Source: an uncultured Bacteroidales bacterium
GTDB taxonomy: Bacteria; Bacteroidota; Bacteroidia; Bacteroidales; UBA932
DNA: 64,000 nt
Reading direction: 5' to 3'
NCBI GenBank assembly: GCA_934695325.1
Contig: CAKUVD010000005.1
Location: 115,026-179,025 of the forward strand
The translations under genes were made by a program, and so were the position numbers. Shown piece after piece: positions 36,176-44,246 of the stretch (its first letter is position 1; each line of letters begins with the position of its first letter). The notes under the pieces are model-generated. The model made no database searches. It saw only the letters and a program-made list of their open reading frames with translations, and was not told the DNA's origin.

Positions 36176-36794
36176 ACACGCGAGACTCTGACGGAGGAAG
36201 GATCTTGCCAGTCAGAGTTATGCGGTTTGAATTGAAGTTCGGATTGATCGTGGCGGAAGCCTCGTCGGTTCCCTGTGGCAGCGAGATGGTCACTGATGCG
36301 GAAATCCCTACACCCTGGACCATCATTGACCAAGTGATGTTTCCGCGCTTGTCTGTCCTCATCGTTATGTTGTTGGCCCGGCCGTCCAGAGTAATGCCGC
36401 CGACACCGTTAGGGCCTCCGCCGTTGAACGGGGCTATCTGCACTGTGCACCGACTGTCATTCACACGGATGAAATTTGTTATGCTGGAGACATACACCAG
36501 ATCTCCATATTTGGACACAATCTTGTCCGCCTCCAGTACGAAACTGAGCTTTTCCAATGAATTGACAGCCTTGGCGGCTGCCACAGAGTCCATCTGAGCC
36601 TCAAGTTTCTTCTGGATCGCCTTGAGAGCCTTCGCATCAGCCTTGGACTGTGCTGACAACACCGGGTCTGCATTGATGCGAGCCTTCTCGGCGGCGACTT
36701 TCTCTTCTGTAGTATATATGCGCTTCTCAGTCTGCGCAAACCCAGCCGTACACATAAGCACAAGCAGGGCCAATGTAGTAATGATCTGTTTCAT
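36156..36794 (-). CDS. DUF4251 domain-containing exported protein
   Basis: The protein has 212 residues with signal peptide MKQIITTLALLVLMCTAGFA. A charged helical stretch (residues 30-75, rich in Ala, Lys and Glu) precedes a beta domain with YGDLVYVSSITNFIRVNDSR, FNGGGPNGVGGITLDGRA, WSMMVQGVGISASVTISLP. These fit DUF4251, a Bacteroidota periplasmic family of unknown role. It is convergent with hutI, overlapping its 3' end by 20 bases, and divergent from aspartate kinase. Nothing in the neighbourhood points to a function. Confidence 0.8.
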   Translation of the reverse strand: MKQIITTLALLVLMCTAGFAQTEKRIYTTEEKVAAEKARINADPVLSAQSKADAKALKAIQKKLEAQMDSVAAAKAVNSLEKLSFVLEADKIVSKYGDLVYVSSITNFIRVNDSRCTVQIAPFNGGGPNGVGGITLDGRANNITMRTDKRGNITWSMMVQGVGISASVTISLPQGTDEASATINPNFNSNRITLTGKILPPSESRVFKGTAL

Positions 36795-36924
36795 AATCTA
36801 TTAGTCTTTAGACGAATGAGGTTATTTCAAAGTATATGCCGAAGTCTCCTTCCTGTCATAAGGAATTTGCGATCAGCCTGACGAAAAGTCTGGCCGATGC
36901 TGACGGATTTAAACAGATTCTCTG

Positions 36925-36932
36925 TATATTTG
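36925..36932 (+). promoter_or_regulatory. -7 promoter element for aspartate kinase
   Basis: TATATTTG matches TAnnTTTG exactly and lies 26 bases before the chosen ATG at 36959. No clear TTTG is seen at the -33 position. The spacing to the gene supports the chosen start and excludes the more upstream in-frame ATG at 36836, which would be outside the transcript. Confidence 0.5.
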
Positions 36933-36958
36933 CCGGCGGTAAAACGAGATTGACATAT

Positions 36959-38338
36959 ATGATAGTAATGAAATTCGGCGGAACGTCCGTAGCAGACAGC
37001 ACGGCCATTTCGCGCACCATAGAAATCATCAGGAAGAAACTGGCGGAACGACCTGTAGTCGTAGTGTCCGCATTGTCCAAAGTGACAGACTTGCTCTACA
37101 AGATCTCGGACAAGGCCAAAGACCGGGACAAGAGCGGAGCGTATGAACTTATGGCACAGTTGCGCACTAGGCACGTCACTTTGGCAGAGGAACTGATCAA
37201 CACAGACACCTGCAACGCCTCAGCCCAAGATTGCGCATCAATGCTGGAGGATGCGAAATGCAGAATCGGCGCCATCTGCGACCGCCTGGAGCATTTCGTC
37301 GATGCAGTATGCGAACTCGGCGAGCTGTCCGACAGAAGCAAGGCTGTCATAATCGGCAACGGAGAGTACCTGTCATCGAACGTGATCTGCCTCGCAATGA
37401 ACGCCCGCGGAATCCGCACGCACCTGATGGACTCCCGAAAAATGATAATCACTGACAATGTATTCCTCAAAGGCGAACCACGGACGGAATTGACCACGAC
37501 AAAAGTCAATGCTGAGGTCAATGCAGAATATACGGACTGCGATGCCGTCATCACTCAGGGTTTTGTCTCCGCCACCGAAGACGGGGAGCCTACCGTCCTG
37601 GGAAGAGGAGGATCCGACTACACGGCATCATTGATAGGAATGGCTGTCGGGGCCACCAGGATAGAGATCTGGACCGATGTGGACGGGGTCAAGACGGCGG
37701 ATCCGCGCAAGGTGGAGAACACCAGGAGTCTTGAGAGGATTTCGTTCGAGGAGGCCGCCGAGATGGCGCATTTCGGGGCCAAGGTGCTGCATCCGATGAC
37801 CATCGAGCCTGCCGTGAGGAAAGACATTCCCATCTATGTGCTGAACTCCATGAACCCGGAGGGCAAGGGCACGGTCATTCTCCGAAGTTCTATGATAGAA
37901 GATGGAGTCAAGTCTGTATCCAGCAAGGAGAACATCTTGGTAATCAACATATTCTCTACCAAGATGATCAATGTGGCAGGCTTTCTCATGAATGTGTTCG
38001 AGATTTTCAGCCGCAACAAGGTATCTGTGGATCTCATCAGTACGTCGGAGGCCAACATATCAGTGACCGTGGATGCGTCACAGAATGTGGACAAGGTCAT
38101 AGAGGAGCTGTCGGCTTTCGCGGAGGTCTATGTGGACAGGGACAAGGCACAGGTCTCCGTAATCGGAAAGAATCTGGACAATGTCACCGGTATCCTGGAG
38201 AAGACTTTCGCGCCGCTGCGTGACTACAAGATATATATGATTTCACAGGGGGCTTCTTATGTGAACATCAGCTTCATCGTGGACCGTTCCTCGATGGACA
38301 CAGTGGTGTCGCTCCTGCACAGAAGCCTGTTCAGATAA
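36959..38338 (+). CDS. lysC: Aspartate kinase
   Basis: The protein has 459 residues starting MIVMKFGGTSVADS; the second ATG (36968) is an equally good start. The amino-acid-kinase domain shows KFGGTSV, GFVSATEDGEPTVLGRGGSDYTA, WTDVDGVKTADPR and AHFGAKVLHPMTIEPA. Two ACT domains follow from about residue 305 (VINIFSTKMINVAGFLMNVFEIF, VDLISTSEANISVTVD, YMISQGASYVNISFIV), the usual site of feedback control by lysine or threonine. It phosphorylates aspartate, the first step to lysine, threonine and methionine. It is monofunctional, with no homoserine dehydrogenase domain. Its end is 6 bases from the convergent maturase gene. Confidence 0.95.
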   Translation: MIVMKFGGTSVADSTAISRTIEIIRKKLAERPVVVVSALSKVTDLLYKISDKAKDRDKSGAYELMAQLRTRHVTLAEELINTDTCNASAQDCASMLEDAKCRIGAICDRLEHFVDAVCELGELSDRSKAVIIGNGEYLSSNVICLAMNARGIRTHLMDSRKMIITDNVFLKGEPRTELTTTKVNAEVNAEYTDCDAVITQGFVSATEDGEPTVLGRGGSDYTASLIGMAVGATRIEIWTDVDGVKTADPRKVENTRSLERISFEEAAEMAHFGAKVLHPMTIEPAVRKDIPIYVLNSMNPEGKGTVILRSSMIEDGVKSVSSKENILVINIFSTKMINVAGFLMNVFEIFSRNKVSVDLISTSEANISVTVDASQNVDKVIEELSAFAEVYVDRDKAQVSVIGKNLDNVTGILEKTFAPLRDYKIYMISQGASYVNISFIVDRSSMDTVVSLLHRSLFR

Positions 38339-38344
38339 GGCTCT

Positions 38345-39610
38345 CTACAAGGACATGATCTCGGATGCGGGGCGCTGCTGCTGAAGCAGATCCCGCATCT
38401 TTTTCATATACGGATCCACGTGCCTGTAGAACATCTGCAGCCCTGCGCATAGCGAATTGAGCCCAGGTTCCCCTCTCTTTGTCCTGTAGAGGCGATGTTT
38501 CGGACATTCGCCGTTGCAGAGATGCACCCATTCGCAGCGGCGGCACTGTGACGGAAGCGAATTGCGCTTGGATATGCCGAACGAGACAGCTTTGTCGGAC
38601 GTCATCATTGACCTGAGGCTGGACGAGTCGATGTTGCCCAGCAGGTATTCCGGGTACACGAAATGGTCACACGCATAGACATCTCCATTGTGCTCCACCA
38701 CGGCGTTGGAGCCGCAGGTTTCGCAGAAGGCACAGGTGCCAGGCGTGACTCCACAATATGACGCCAGCGTGGCGTCGAACATCCCGACGAAATAGCGCCC
38801 CACGTCAGACTTCACCCAGATGTCGAAGATGTCACAAAGGAAACGGCCGTAGCCTATGTCGCTCACGGACCAGGAGCCGAAGCCGTCTCCGCCGTATTCA
38901 GGGGCGACCACGGATGGGCGGACATTGTCCAGCCTGCGGCCTCTTGCATTGACCTGGTACTTCACCTTCTCGACCACCGGCAGGAATTGCATGAACCTGC
39001 TGCCCAATGACTTGAGAAAGGCGTATATCTCCGCACCGTTCCCCTCGGAGGCTTTCGAGACGGCGGTCAAGGTATTGAATTCCACTCCTCCTCGGATCAA
39101 TGTCACGAGCCCGCGCATCACATTGTCGAATGACGAGGCACCGGCCTTGCTGCTGCGGTATGTGTCGTGTATATGCTGAGGGCCGTCAATGGAGATGCCG
39201 ATGAGGAACCCGTTGGAGGCGAAGAAATCAGCCCATTCCGGGGTTACAAGCGTGCCGTTCGTCTGAAGTGTGTTATGTATGATCTTTCCGTCAGCATACT
39301 TGCGTTCAAGTTCGACGGCTCTCCTGTAGAAGTCGATTCCGGCCATTAATGGTTCGCCGCCGTGCCAGTTGAACGTGACTTCAGGTATGTCGCAGGAGCC
39401 GATGTAGTCGCGGATGACCTTCTCCAAGAGTTCTTCGGACATCATAGGCTCCCTGCCGCCGTAGAGTTCCGCCTTGCCCAGGTAATAGCAGTAGCGGCAG
39501 TCAAGGTTGCACAGTGAGCCGGCGGGCTTGATCATTATGTTGAAAGCTGCCGGGCCTGTCATCTTGGCGGCGTCAGCCAACGTTATCGTAGTCTTGAACG
39601 TATCTTCCAT
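38345..39610 (-). CDS. Anaerobic sulfatase-maturating enzyme, radical SAM/SPASM
   Basis: The protein has 421 residues from the ATG at 39610. The radical SAM cluster is CNLDCRYC (Cys34, 38, 41) after IMIKPAGS, and FNWHGGEPLMAG is the SAM-binding GGEP. The C-terminal SPASM region has the Cys motifs CGVTPGTCAFCETCGSN and CRRCEWVHLCNGECPKH for two further 4Fe-4S clusters. anSMEs oxidise the active-site Ser or Cys of sulfatases to formylglycine without oxygen. A serine-type sulfatase lies 2.4 kb away, with a decayed RHS locus between them. A shorter start (39562, MTGPAAFN) is possible, since the likely -7 element lies very close to 39610. Confidence 0.93.
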   Translation of the reverse strand: MEDTFKTTITLADAAKMTGPAAFNIMIKPAGSLCNLDCRYCYYLGKAELYGGREPMMSEELLEKVIRDYIGSCDIPEVTFNWHGGEPLMAGIDFYRRAVELERKYADGKIIHNTLQTNGTLVTPEWADFFASNGFLIGISIDGPQHIHDTYRSSKAGASSFDNVMRGLVTLIRGGVEFNTLTAVSKASEGNGAEIYAFLKSLGSRFMQFLPVVEKVKYQVNARGRRLDNVRPSVVAPEYGGDGFGSWSVSDIGYGRFLCDIFDIWVKSDVGRYFVGMFDATLASYCGVTPGTCAFCETCGSNAVVEHNGDVYACDHFVYPEYLLGNIDSSSLRSMMTSDKAVSFGISKRNSLPSQCRRCEWVHLCNGECPKHRLYRTKRGEPGLNSLCAGLQMFYRHVDPYMKKMRDLLQQQRPASEIMSL

Positions 39611-39616
39611 ATTGTG

Positions 39617-39624
39617 CAAAGTTA
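39617..39624 (-). promoter_or_regulatory. Possible -7 element for the sulfatase maturase
   Basis: On the minus strand TAACTTTG matches TAnnTTTG. It ends 6 bases before the ATG at 39610, so transcripts would be nearly leaderless for that start. With the ATG at 39562 the leader would be about 45 bases. No -33 element was recognised. Confidence 0.35.
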
Positions 39625-39844
39625 GCCTTTTAGTCCAGATTTCTCATATGCGCCATAGAGAAAAACCACCGGAGCGGGAGACATTTATATAATTCCACGG
39701 GCCAACTGTGGTATAAAGCCAATACAGGCGGCATAACCGGCCGATGAGTGTGTCGCCAACAACATCTGCCAAATATAATGTCCGGATTAATGCTGCCAGC
39801 AACATCAACCTCACTCGATACATCGCACCAATTTGCAAGCCGGA

Positions 39845-39875
39845 TTTGTTACTTATGTCAATTTACTTATATTTG
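39845..39875 (+). promoter_or_regulatory. Strong Bacteroides-type promoter for the RHS remnant
   Basis: TTTG at 39845-39848 and TATATTTG at 39868-39875, separated by 19 bases, match the full -33/-7 consensus of the Bacteroidota primary sigma factor. Transcription would begin near 39882, about 17 bases before the ATG at 39899. The promoter is intact although the gene it serves is broken. The 220 bases upstream of it (39625-39844) hold no recognisable feature. Confidence 0.75.
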
Positions 39876-39898
39876 CAACGTTAATACGTTTTATAACT

Positions 39899-41388
39899 AT
39901 GCGGTTCAAGAACCCCTATATGGTTTTGCTTGCGGTTATGGCAGTCACCAGCCTTTCCGCCCTGACCTCCAACGCCCAAACAACGTCTGATATGTCAGAC
40001 TATACAATGCCCAACGTAAACCCGTATCTGGTACCTCCAGGGCCTGAAGCAGCATCGTTTCTCAGATATGGAGAATATCAGATGAACTATGCCATAGGAC
40101 TTCCTGACATTACCATACCTATATATACTATTGAAGCTGGTTCCATCAAGATTCCTGTAGCCATCTCATATCTCGCCGGCGGAATCAAAGTCACAGATAA
40201 CGCCGGATGGGCAGGACTTGGGTGGAATGTCAATTGTGGAGGCGTAATAAACAGAAGTGTACAAGGGCTTCCGGACAAAGGAATTCCAGATATACTTATT
40301 AGAAATCCATACAGATATCTGACGGGCAGAATATCACTTTTTCATACAATGGACTTGGAATCAAAGTCTCTGAAAAGACAGCTGGATATATGTTGGAGTA
40401 TTCAGATAACGTCATAAGCAAGAATGGCATCCCGTGGATTATGCTGACAGATGTAGGATATATAACACTTGAGGACGAAAAATATCATTACTATGTATGC
40501 GATTATCTCGGCAGCGTAAGACAGGTAATAAACCAAGACGGACACGTGGAGCAGACCTATATATATTACCCGTCAGGAACCGCCATAAGCGACAACCAAT
40601 CTGCTTCTCAGCCCCTGCGTTTCTGCAGCAAAGAGGACGAGACACCTTTCGGAATCAACTGGTATGATTTCGGGGCCAGACATTATGATTCCAGACAAAT
40701 TAGATGGAGCACACCGGACAGGATGTCTGATAAACATTACGAACTCAGTCCATACCTGTTCTGCGCAGGAGACCCTGTGAACAATTTCGACCCTGACGGC
40801 AATGATTTCTATAGCATTGACGCTAAAGGAAGAATCACCTTTATGAAAAAGAACAATATCCAAGACAACAATGGGGAATACATCACGCTTTCAAACGATG
40901 ATGTTCTGAAAAGTCTGGCGGAAATCAAGCCTCTCGGGGAAAAAAGACATAAAGCATTCGCAAATTCAAAACACGCCGACGACGTATTCAAAGTCTTCAA
41001 GTTTGCTGCCGACCACACGGCATCCGAGTGGGCTGTGCACAGGTCAGGGGACAACTATACAATAGGAACAAAGTTCACTCCAGATAACGTCGGAAGTTGG
41101 GAAGACTATACCGACCAAAAACCTGAAGCAAGCGTTCACTCACACCCAGACACAGAGCCAAATGTATTTGAGGAGAAGGATAGCATTCAATTTTCAGGTC
41201 TCTACTATTGCGATTGGAAGAAAGCACAACGAGATGTCAAACGCTATGGAAATCTGGCAACGAAAAGTTATGTATATTTTCCTATTTCAAAACGTATTTA
41301 TTATGTAGATGCCACATATGGCGCTCAATATATTCGAGAAGTACAAAGTTATAAGAGTTTTTATTTCGGCACTCTAAATCACAAATAA
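39899..41388 (+). pseudogene. RHS protein gene reduced to N-terminus plus core and JAB-like toxin tip
   Basis: The first frame (39899-40417) gives a signal peptide (MRFKNPYMVLLAVMAVTSLS) and the Bacteroidota RHS N-terminus (SFLRYGEYQMNYAIGLPDI, AGWAGLGWNVNCGGVINRS). Around 40290-40310 it goes out of frame with sequence that continues as ITFSYNGLGIKVSEKTAGY, open until 41388: the RHS core (CDYLGSVRQVINQDG, WYDFGARHYDSRQIRW, SPYLFCAGDPVNNFDPDGN) and a 194-residue tip from 40804. Nearly all YD repeats are absent, so this is an internal deletion plus a frame change. The tip holds EASVHSHPD (HSHP at 41137-41148) and, later, SGLYYCDWKKA, a JAMM-like metal-site pattern as in JAB-type RHS toxins. An ATG at 40390 could start core plus tip alone. 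Confidence 0.82.
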
Positions 41389-41389
41389 T

Positions 41390-41840
41390 ATGAAGCCTAC
41401 CGCAATCTCCGTCCTAATTATTCTAATCATCATATTCAACAATGTTCAACGGCTCGCTCATCAAACGAATATGAAAGAACAACAAGATATTATCTGTAAT
41501 GATACTGACCGAGCATACGGACACGCTCATATATTATGTCCTGTCCGATGGATGGGCAGGCATCAATACAGATAGGGTTTTCGATGATGGTCCACATCAG
41601 GAATTTGTTGGTTTTCATAAGATTGACAGCACTTATGTGGTTGTCCAATGTTACGGCTTAGATGGGTCAAATTTTGTCCACACGCAACCTCTTGACACTT
41701 CTTTCATAAAATTCAGGCTTATAACTATGCCTTCATACCCTCGCATAGACGATGTGAATTACCACACTCAAGAAGTGCATTACTTCAAGATAATAAATAC
41801 AGATTCCTTAGTCGTCATTAACAAGAAAAGTTGGATATAG
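41390..41840 (+). pseudogene. Frameshifted small exported protein gene, candidate immunity gene of the JAB-like tip
   Basis: An ATG one base after the RHS stop begins MKPTAISVLIILIIIFNNVQ, a signal peptide or membrane anchor, and runs in that frame to 41575. From about 41499 a second frame continues to 41840 with ordinary protein-like text (LIYYVLSDGWAGINTDRVF, GFHKIDSTYVVVQCYGLDG, VHYFKIINTDSLVVINKKSW). The two frames overlap for 77 bases with no second signal, so one base was probably gained or lost near 41500-41520. Joined, they give an exported protein of about 148 residues. The position matches that of the candidate immunity gene at 2966. I recognise no family, and two separate small genes remain possible. 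Confidence 0.55.
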
Positions 41841-42030
41841 CGAGTTCAGTAAACATTAAATCACCGATAGCGCAATGAAAAAAGTAATCTCTATAATCGT
41901 TTCCATCATTCCGACACGGTTATGTTTTGCATTGACGAACAGAACCGAGAGTAAACAGTTTTCCGGAAAAAAGCGTAACTTCGTGGCAGAAGATACCGGC
42001 AGAGACTGTCGGCCGAAAAACAACTTGCTG

Positions 42031-43575
42031 ATGAAAGGAAAATCGATTCTCGGACTTGCGGCGCTTCCTGTCGTCGCCGGAGCCTGCGCAAATGCAAAGC
42101 AGGAACCTCAAAGACCTAACATATTGCTTATCATAGCCGACGACCTCGGAATAGGAGATGTCAGCGCCTACGGATATGGAGCCATCCCGACTCCACACAT
42201 CGACTCGCTCGCTTCGGAAGGCGTACTTTTCAACAACGCCTACGCCACCTCGGCGACATCCACCCCGAGCCGGTACGGAATCCTCACAGGCGAATACCCC
42301 TGGAGAAACGCCAACGCCAGGATACTCCCGGGAGACGCGCCTCTTCTGATTCCACCGTCAATGCCGACAGTGCCTAAGATGATGCAGGCCAATGGCTACC
42401 AGACAGGAGCCATCGGAAAGTGGCATCTCGGAATGGGAGACGGAAACCTGGACTGGAACAAGCACATCAGCCCTTGCGCCAATGACATCGGATTCGACTA
42501 CTCCTGCCTCATCGCGGCCACGAACGACCGAGTGCCTACGGTATATGTGGAAAACGGCGACGTGCTCGGACTCGACCCTGATGACCCTATCGAGGTGAGC
42601 TACGAGCATAACTTCCCTGGAGAGCCGGACGGCAAGAAGGACTTCGACATGATACGGATGATGTGGGACCACCATCACAACGAAGCCATAATCAACGGAA
42701 TCCCTCGCATCGGCTATATGCGCGGCGGTCAGAAGGCCCGCTGGGTGGACGAGGATATGGCAGACTACTTCGTGGACAAAGTGAAGAAATACATTGACAC
42801 GAGAGACGAGAGCAAACCTTTCTTCCTCTATTACGGTCTCCATCAGCCTCATGTCCCGCGCACTCCCAACCAGAGATTCGTAGGAGCCACAGATCTCGGG
42901 CCGAGAGGAGACGCTGTGGTGGAAGCCGACTGGTGCGTCGGAGAGGTGCTGGACTATCTCAAGAAGAAGGGCATCCTGGACAACACCCTGGTAATCTTCA
43001 CCTCCGACAATGGTCCGGTTCTCCAGGACGGCTATGTAGACCAGGCTTACGAGCACAGGAACGACCACGACGCATACGGAAAGCTCCGTGGCGGAAAATA
43101 CAGCCTATACGACGGCGGCGCCCACGTGCCTATGATCGTCTGGTGGAAAGGGCATACCCGCAAGACTGTGTCCGACGAGCTCGTGTCGCAGCTTGACTGC
43201 TATGCGTCACTGGCATCATTGATCGGAGCCGAGACGCCGGACAGCCTGGACTCCAGGAACTATATGGACGCATTCCTCGGCAAGGGAAAGGGCCGCGAAT
43301 CGCTCATCGTGGAGGCGAAGAGCCGTCTGGCTATGAGGAGGGGCGACTACATAATGATACCGCCATACTACGGCCCGGCCTACAGGAAGACCAAGAAAGT
43401 GGACCTGGGCAATGTACCGGACTATGTTCTCTTCGATGTGGTCAATGACCGCGGACAGGAGCACGACATCTCTGCCGAGAAACCTGAGATTCTCGAGGAG
43501 ATGAAGAAAGAGTTCCACGATTTTGTCGGCAGCTACTACGACATAGACATCACTGAGAAACTGAAGAATTATTAG
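42031..43575 (+). CDS. Sulfatase, family S1 (arylsulfatase A-like), serine type
   Basis: The protein has 514 residues from the ATG giving MKGKSILGLAALPVVAGAC, a lipoprotein signal. An in-frame ATG at 41875 would add 52 residues without similarity and bury the signal. NILLIIADDLGIGD holds metal-binding Asp residues. STPSRYGILTG carries the active Ser77, which must be converted to formylglycine, and GKWHLG and FTSDNGPV complete the calcium/sulfate site. The Ser (not Cys) form depends on an anSME, encoded nearby on the other strand. S1 sulfatases desulfate glycans such as mucins or glycosaminoglycans; the substrate here is unknown. Placement outside the main polysaccharide locus leaves its partner open. 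Confidence 0.94.
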   Translation: MKGKSILGLAALPVVAGACANAKQEPQRPNILLIIADDLGIGDVSAYGYGAIPTPHIDSLASEGVLFNNAYATSATSTPSRYGILTGEYPWRNANARILPGDAPLLIPPSMPTVPKMMQANGYQTGAIGKWHLGMGDGNLDWNKHISPCANDIGFDYSCLIAATNDRVPTVYVENGDVLGLDPDDPIEVSYEHNFPGEPDGKKDFDMIRMMWDHHHNEAIINGIPRIGYMRGGQKARWVDEDMADYFVDKVKKYIDTRDESKPFFLYYGLHQPHVPRTPNQRFVGATDLGPRGDAVVEADWCVGEVLDYLKKKGILDNTLVIFTSDNGPVLQDGYVDQAYEHRNDHDAYGKLRGGKYSLYDGGAHVPMIVWWKGHTRKTVSDELVSQLDCYASLASLIGAETPDSLDSRNYMDAFLGKGKGRESLIVEAKSRLAMRRGDYIMIPPYYGPAYRKTKKVDLGNVPDYVLFDVVNDRGQEHDISAEKPEILEEMKKEFHDFVGSYYDIDITEKLKNY

Positions 43576-43662
43576 CAGTCTTTATCGGACGCACCGGACG
43601 AGTCCAAACGCTTTTTATGATTTTTCACATCGTTTTGTGACGAGGGCGATGCAATATCCTGC

Positions 43663-43692
43663 AAGTGGAAAATTTTGGAATAAAGTGGAACA
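43663..43692 (+). promoter_or_regulatory. Probable MraZ operator: three TGGAA boxes at 10-bp period
   Basis: TGG occurs at 43666, 43676 and 43686, each followed by AA, within decamers AAGTGGAAAA, TTTTGGAATA and AAGTGGAACA. In other bacteria MraZ represses its own operon by binding three or four TGG-containing direct repeats at 10-bp spacing (TGGGN in E. coli, AAAGTG-type in Mollicutes). The third box lies where the -33 element of the mraZ promoter should be, so binding would block RNA polymerase. Confidence 0.7.
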
Positions 43693-43709
43693 ATATGTAA
43701 AACTTTCAC

Positions 43710-43717
43710 TATATTTG
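43710..43717 (+). promoter_or_regulatory. -7 promoter element of the mraZ/dcw cluster
   Basis: TATATTTG is an exact TAnnTTTG match 69 bases before mraZ. A canonical TTTG is missing at -33, where the third MraZ box lies instead. This is the only clear promoter found ahead of the thirteen-gene cluster. Confidence 0.6.
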
Positions 43718-43786
43718 CGGCAAGCGTCGACACGGGTATGACCTGGCTGACGCGAAGTGCGTGAATTTTTCTGTAATAGTATTGTA

Positions 43787-44233
43787 ATGACCACATTCAT
43801 CGGCGAATACATTGCCAAGGCTGACGACAAGGGAAGGCTCGTTTTTCCCTCGGCGCTTAAATCCGCAATGCCTGCCGACGGGGATATGAGGTTCGTGCTG
43901 AAGAAAGACATCTTCGAGGATTGTCTCGAGATGTACACTTTCGAAGAGTGGGAGCGTCAGAGTTCCGAGGTCAAGTCCAGACTGAACTTCTTCAACAGAA
44001 AACACGCCGCTTTCTGGAGAGAGTATATGCGAGACCGCGCCATAGTGGAGCCGGACGGAAAATTCGGAAGGATCTCCATTCCCAAGAAACTCCTGGAAGC
44101 GATAGGTGTCACTAAGGATGTCGTATTCTCAGGCAACGATTACAAAATCGAGATCTGGGCCAAGGAGAAGTTCGAGGCCACAAGGATTTCCGATGAAGAA
44201 TATATCGCTCTGGCCGGGGAACTTTCCAAATAA
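43787..44233 (+). CDS. mraZ: Transcriptional regulator MraZ
   Basis: The protein has 148 residues from the ATG giving MTTFIGEYIAKADDKGRLVFPS; an ATG ten codons upstream adds no conserved sequence. Two AbrB-like SpoVT/MraZ halves are present, each with a D-x-KGR/GKFGRI-type turn: DDKGRLVFPSAL and PDGKFGRISIPKKLLEAIGV. MraZ forms a ring-shaped oligomer that binds direct repeats in its own promoter and represses the division/cell-wall operon. Three suitable boxes are present at 43663-43692. First gene of the dcw cluster. Confidence 0.95.
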   Translation: MTTFIGEYIAKADDKGRLVFPSALKSAMPADGDMRFVLKKDIFEDCLEMYTFEEWERQSSEVKSRLNFFNRKHAAFWREYMRDRAIVEPDGKFGRISIPKKLLEAIGVTKDVVFSGNDYKIEIWAKEKFEATRISDEEYIALAGELSK

Positions 44234-44246
44234 AACGGAGGTCCAA

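Noticed and set aside
36836..36958. Upstream ATG start for aspartate kinase
   Set aside because: The extra 41 residues lie across the probable promoter at 36925 and are not like the family, which begins close to MKFGGTSV.
41875..42030. N-terminal extension of the sulfatase from an ATG at 41875
   Set aside because: The extra 52 residues have no family similarity and would place the lipoprotein signal in the interior. The start at 42031 gives a normal lipoprotein.
43757..43786. Longer MraZ from the ATG at 43757
   Set aside because: The added ten residues are not conserved, and MTTFIGEY is the usual family start.
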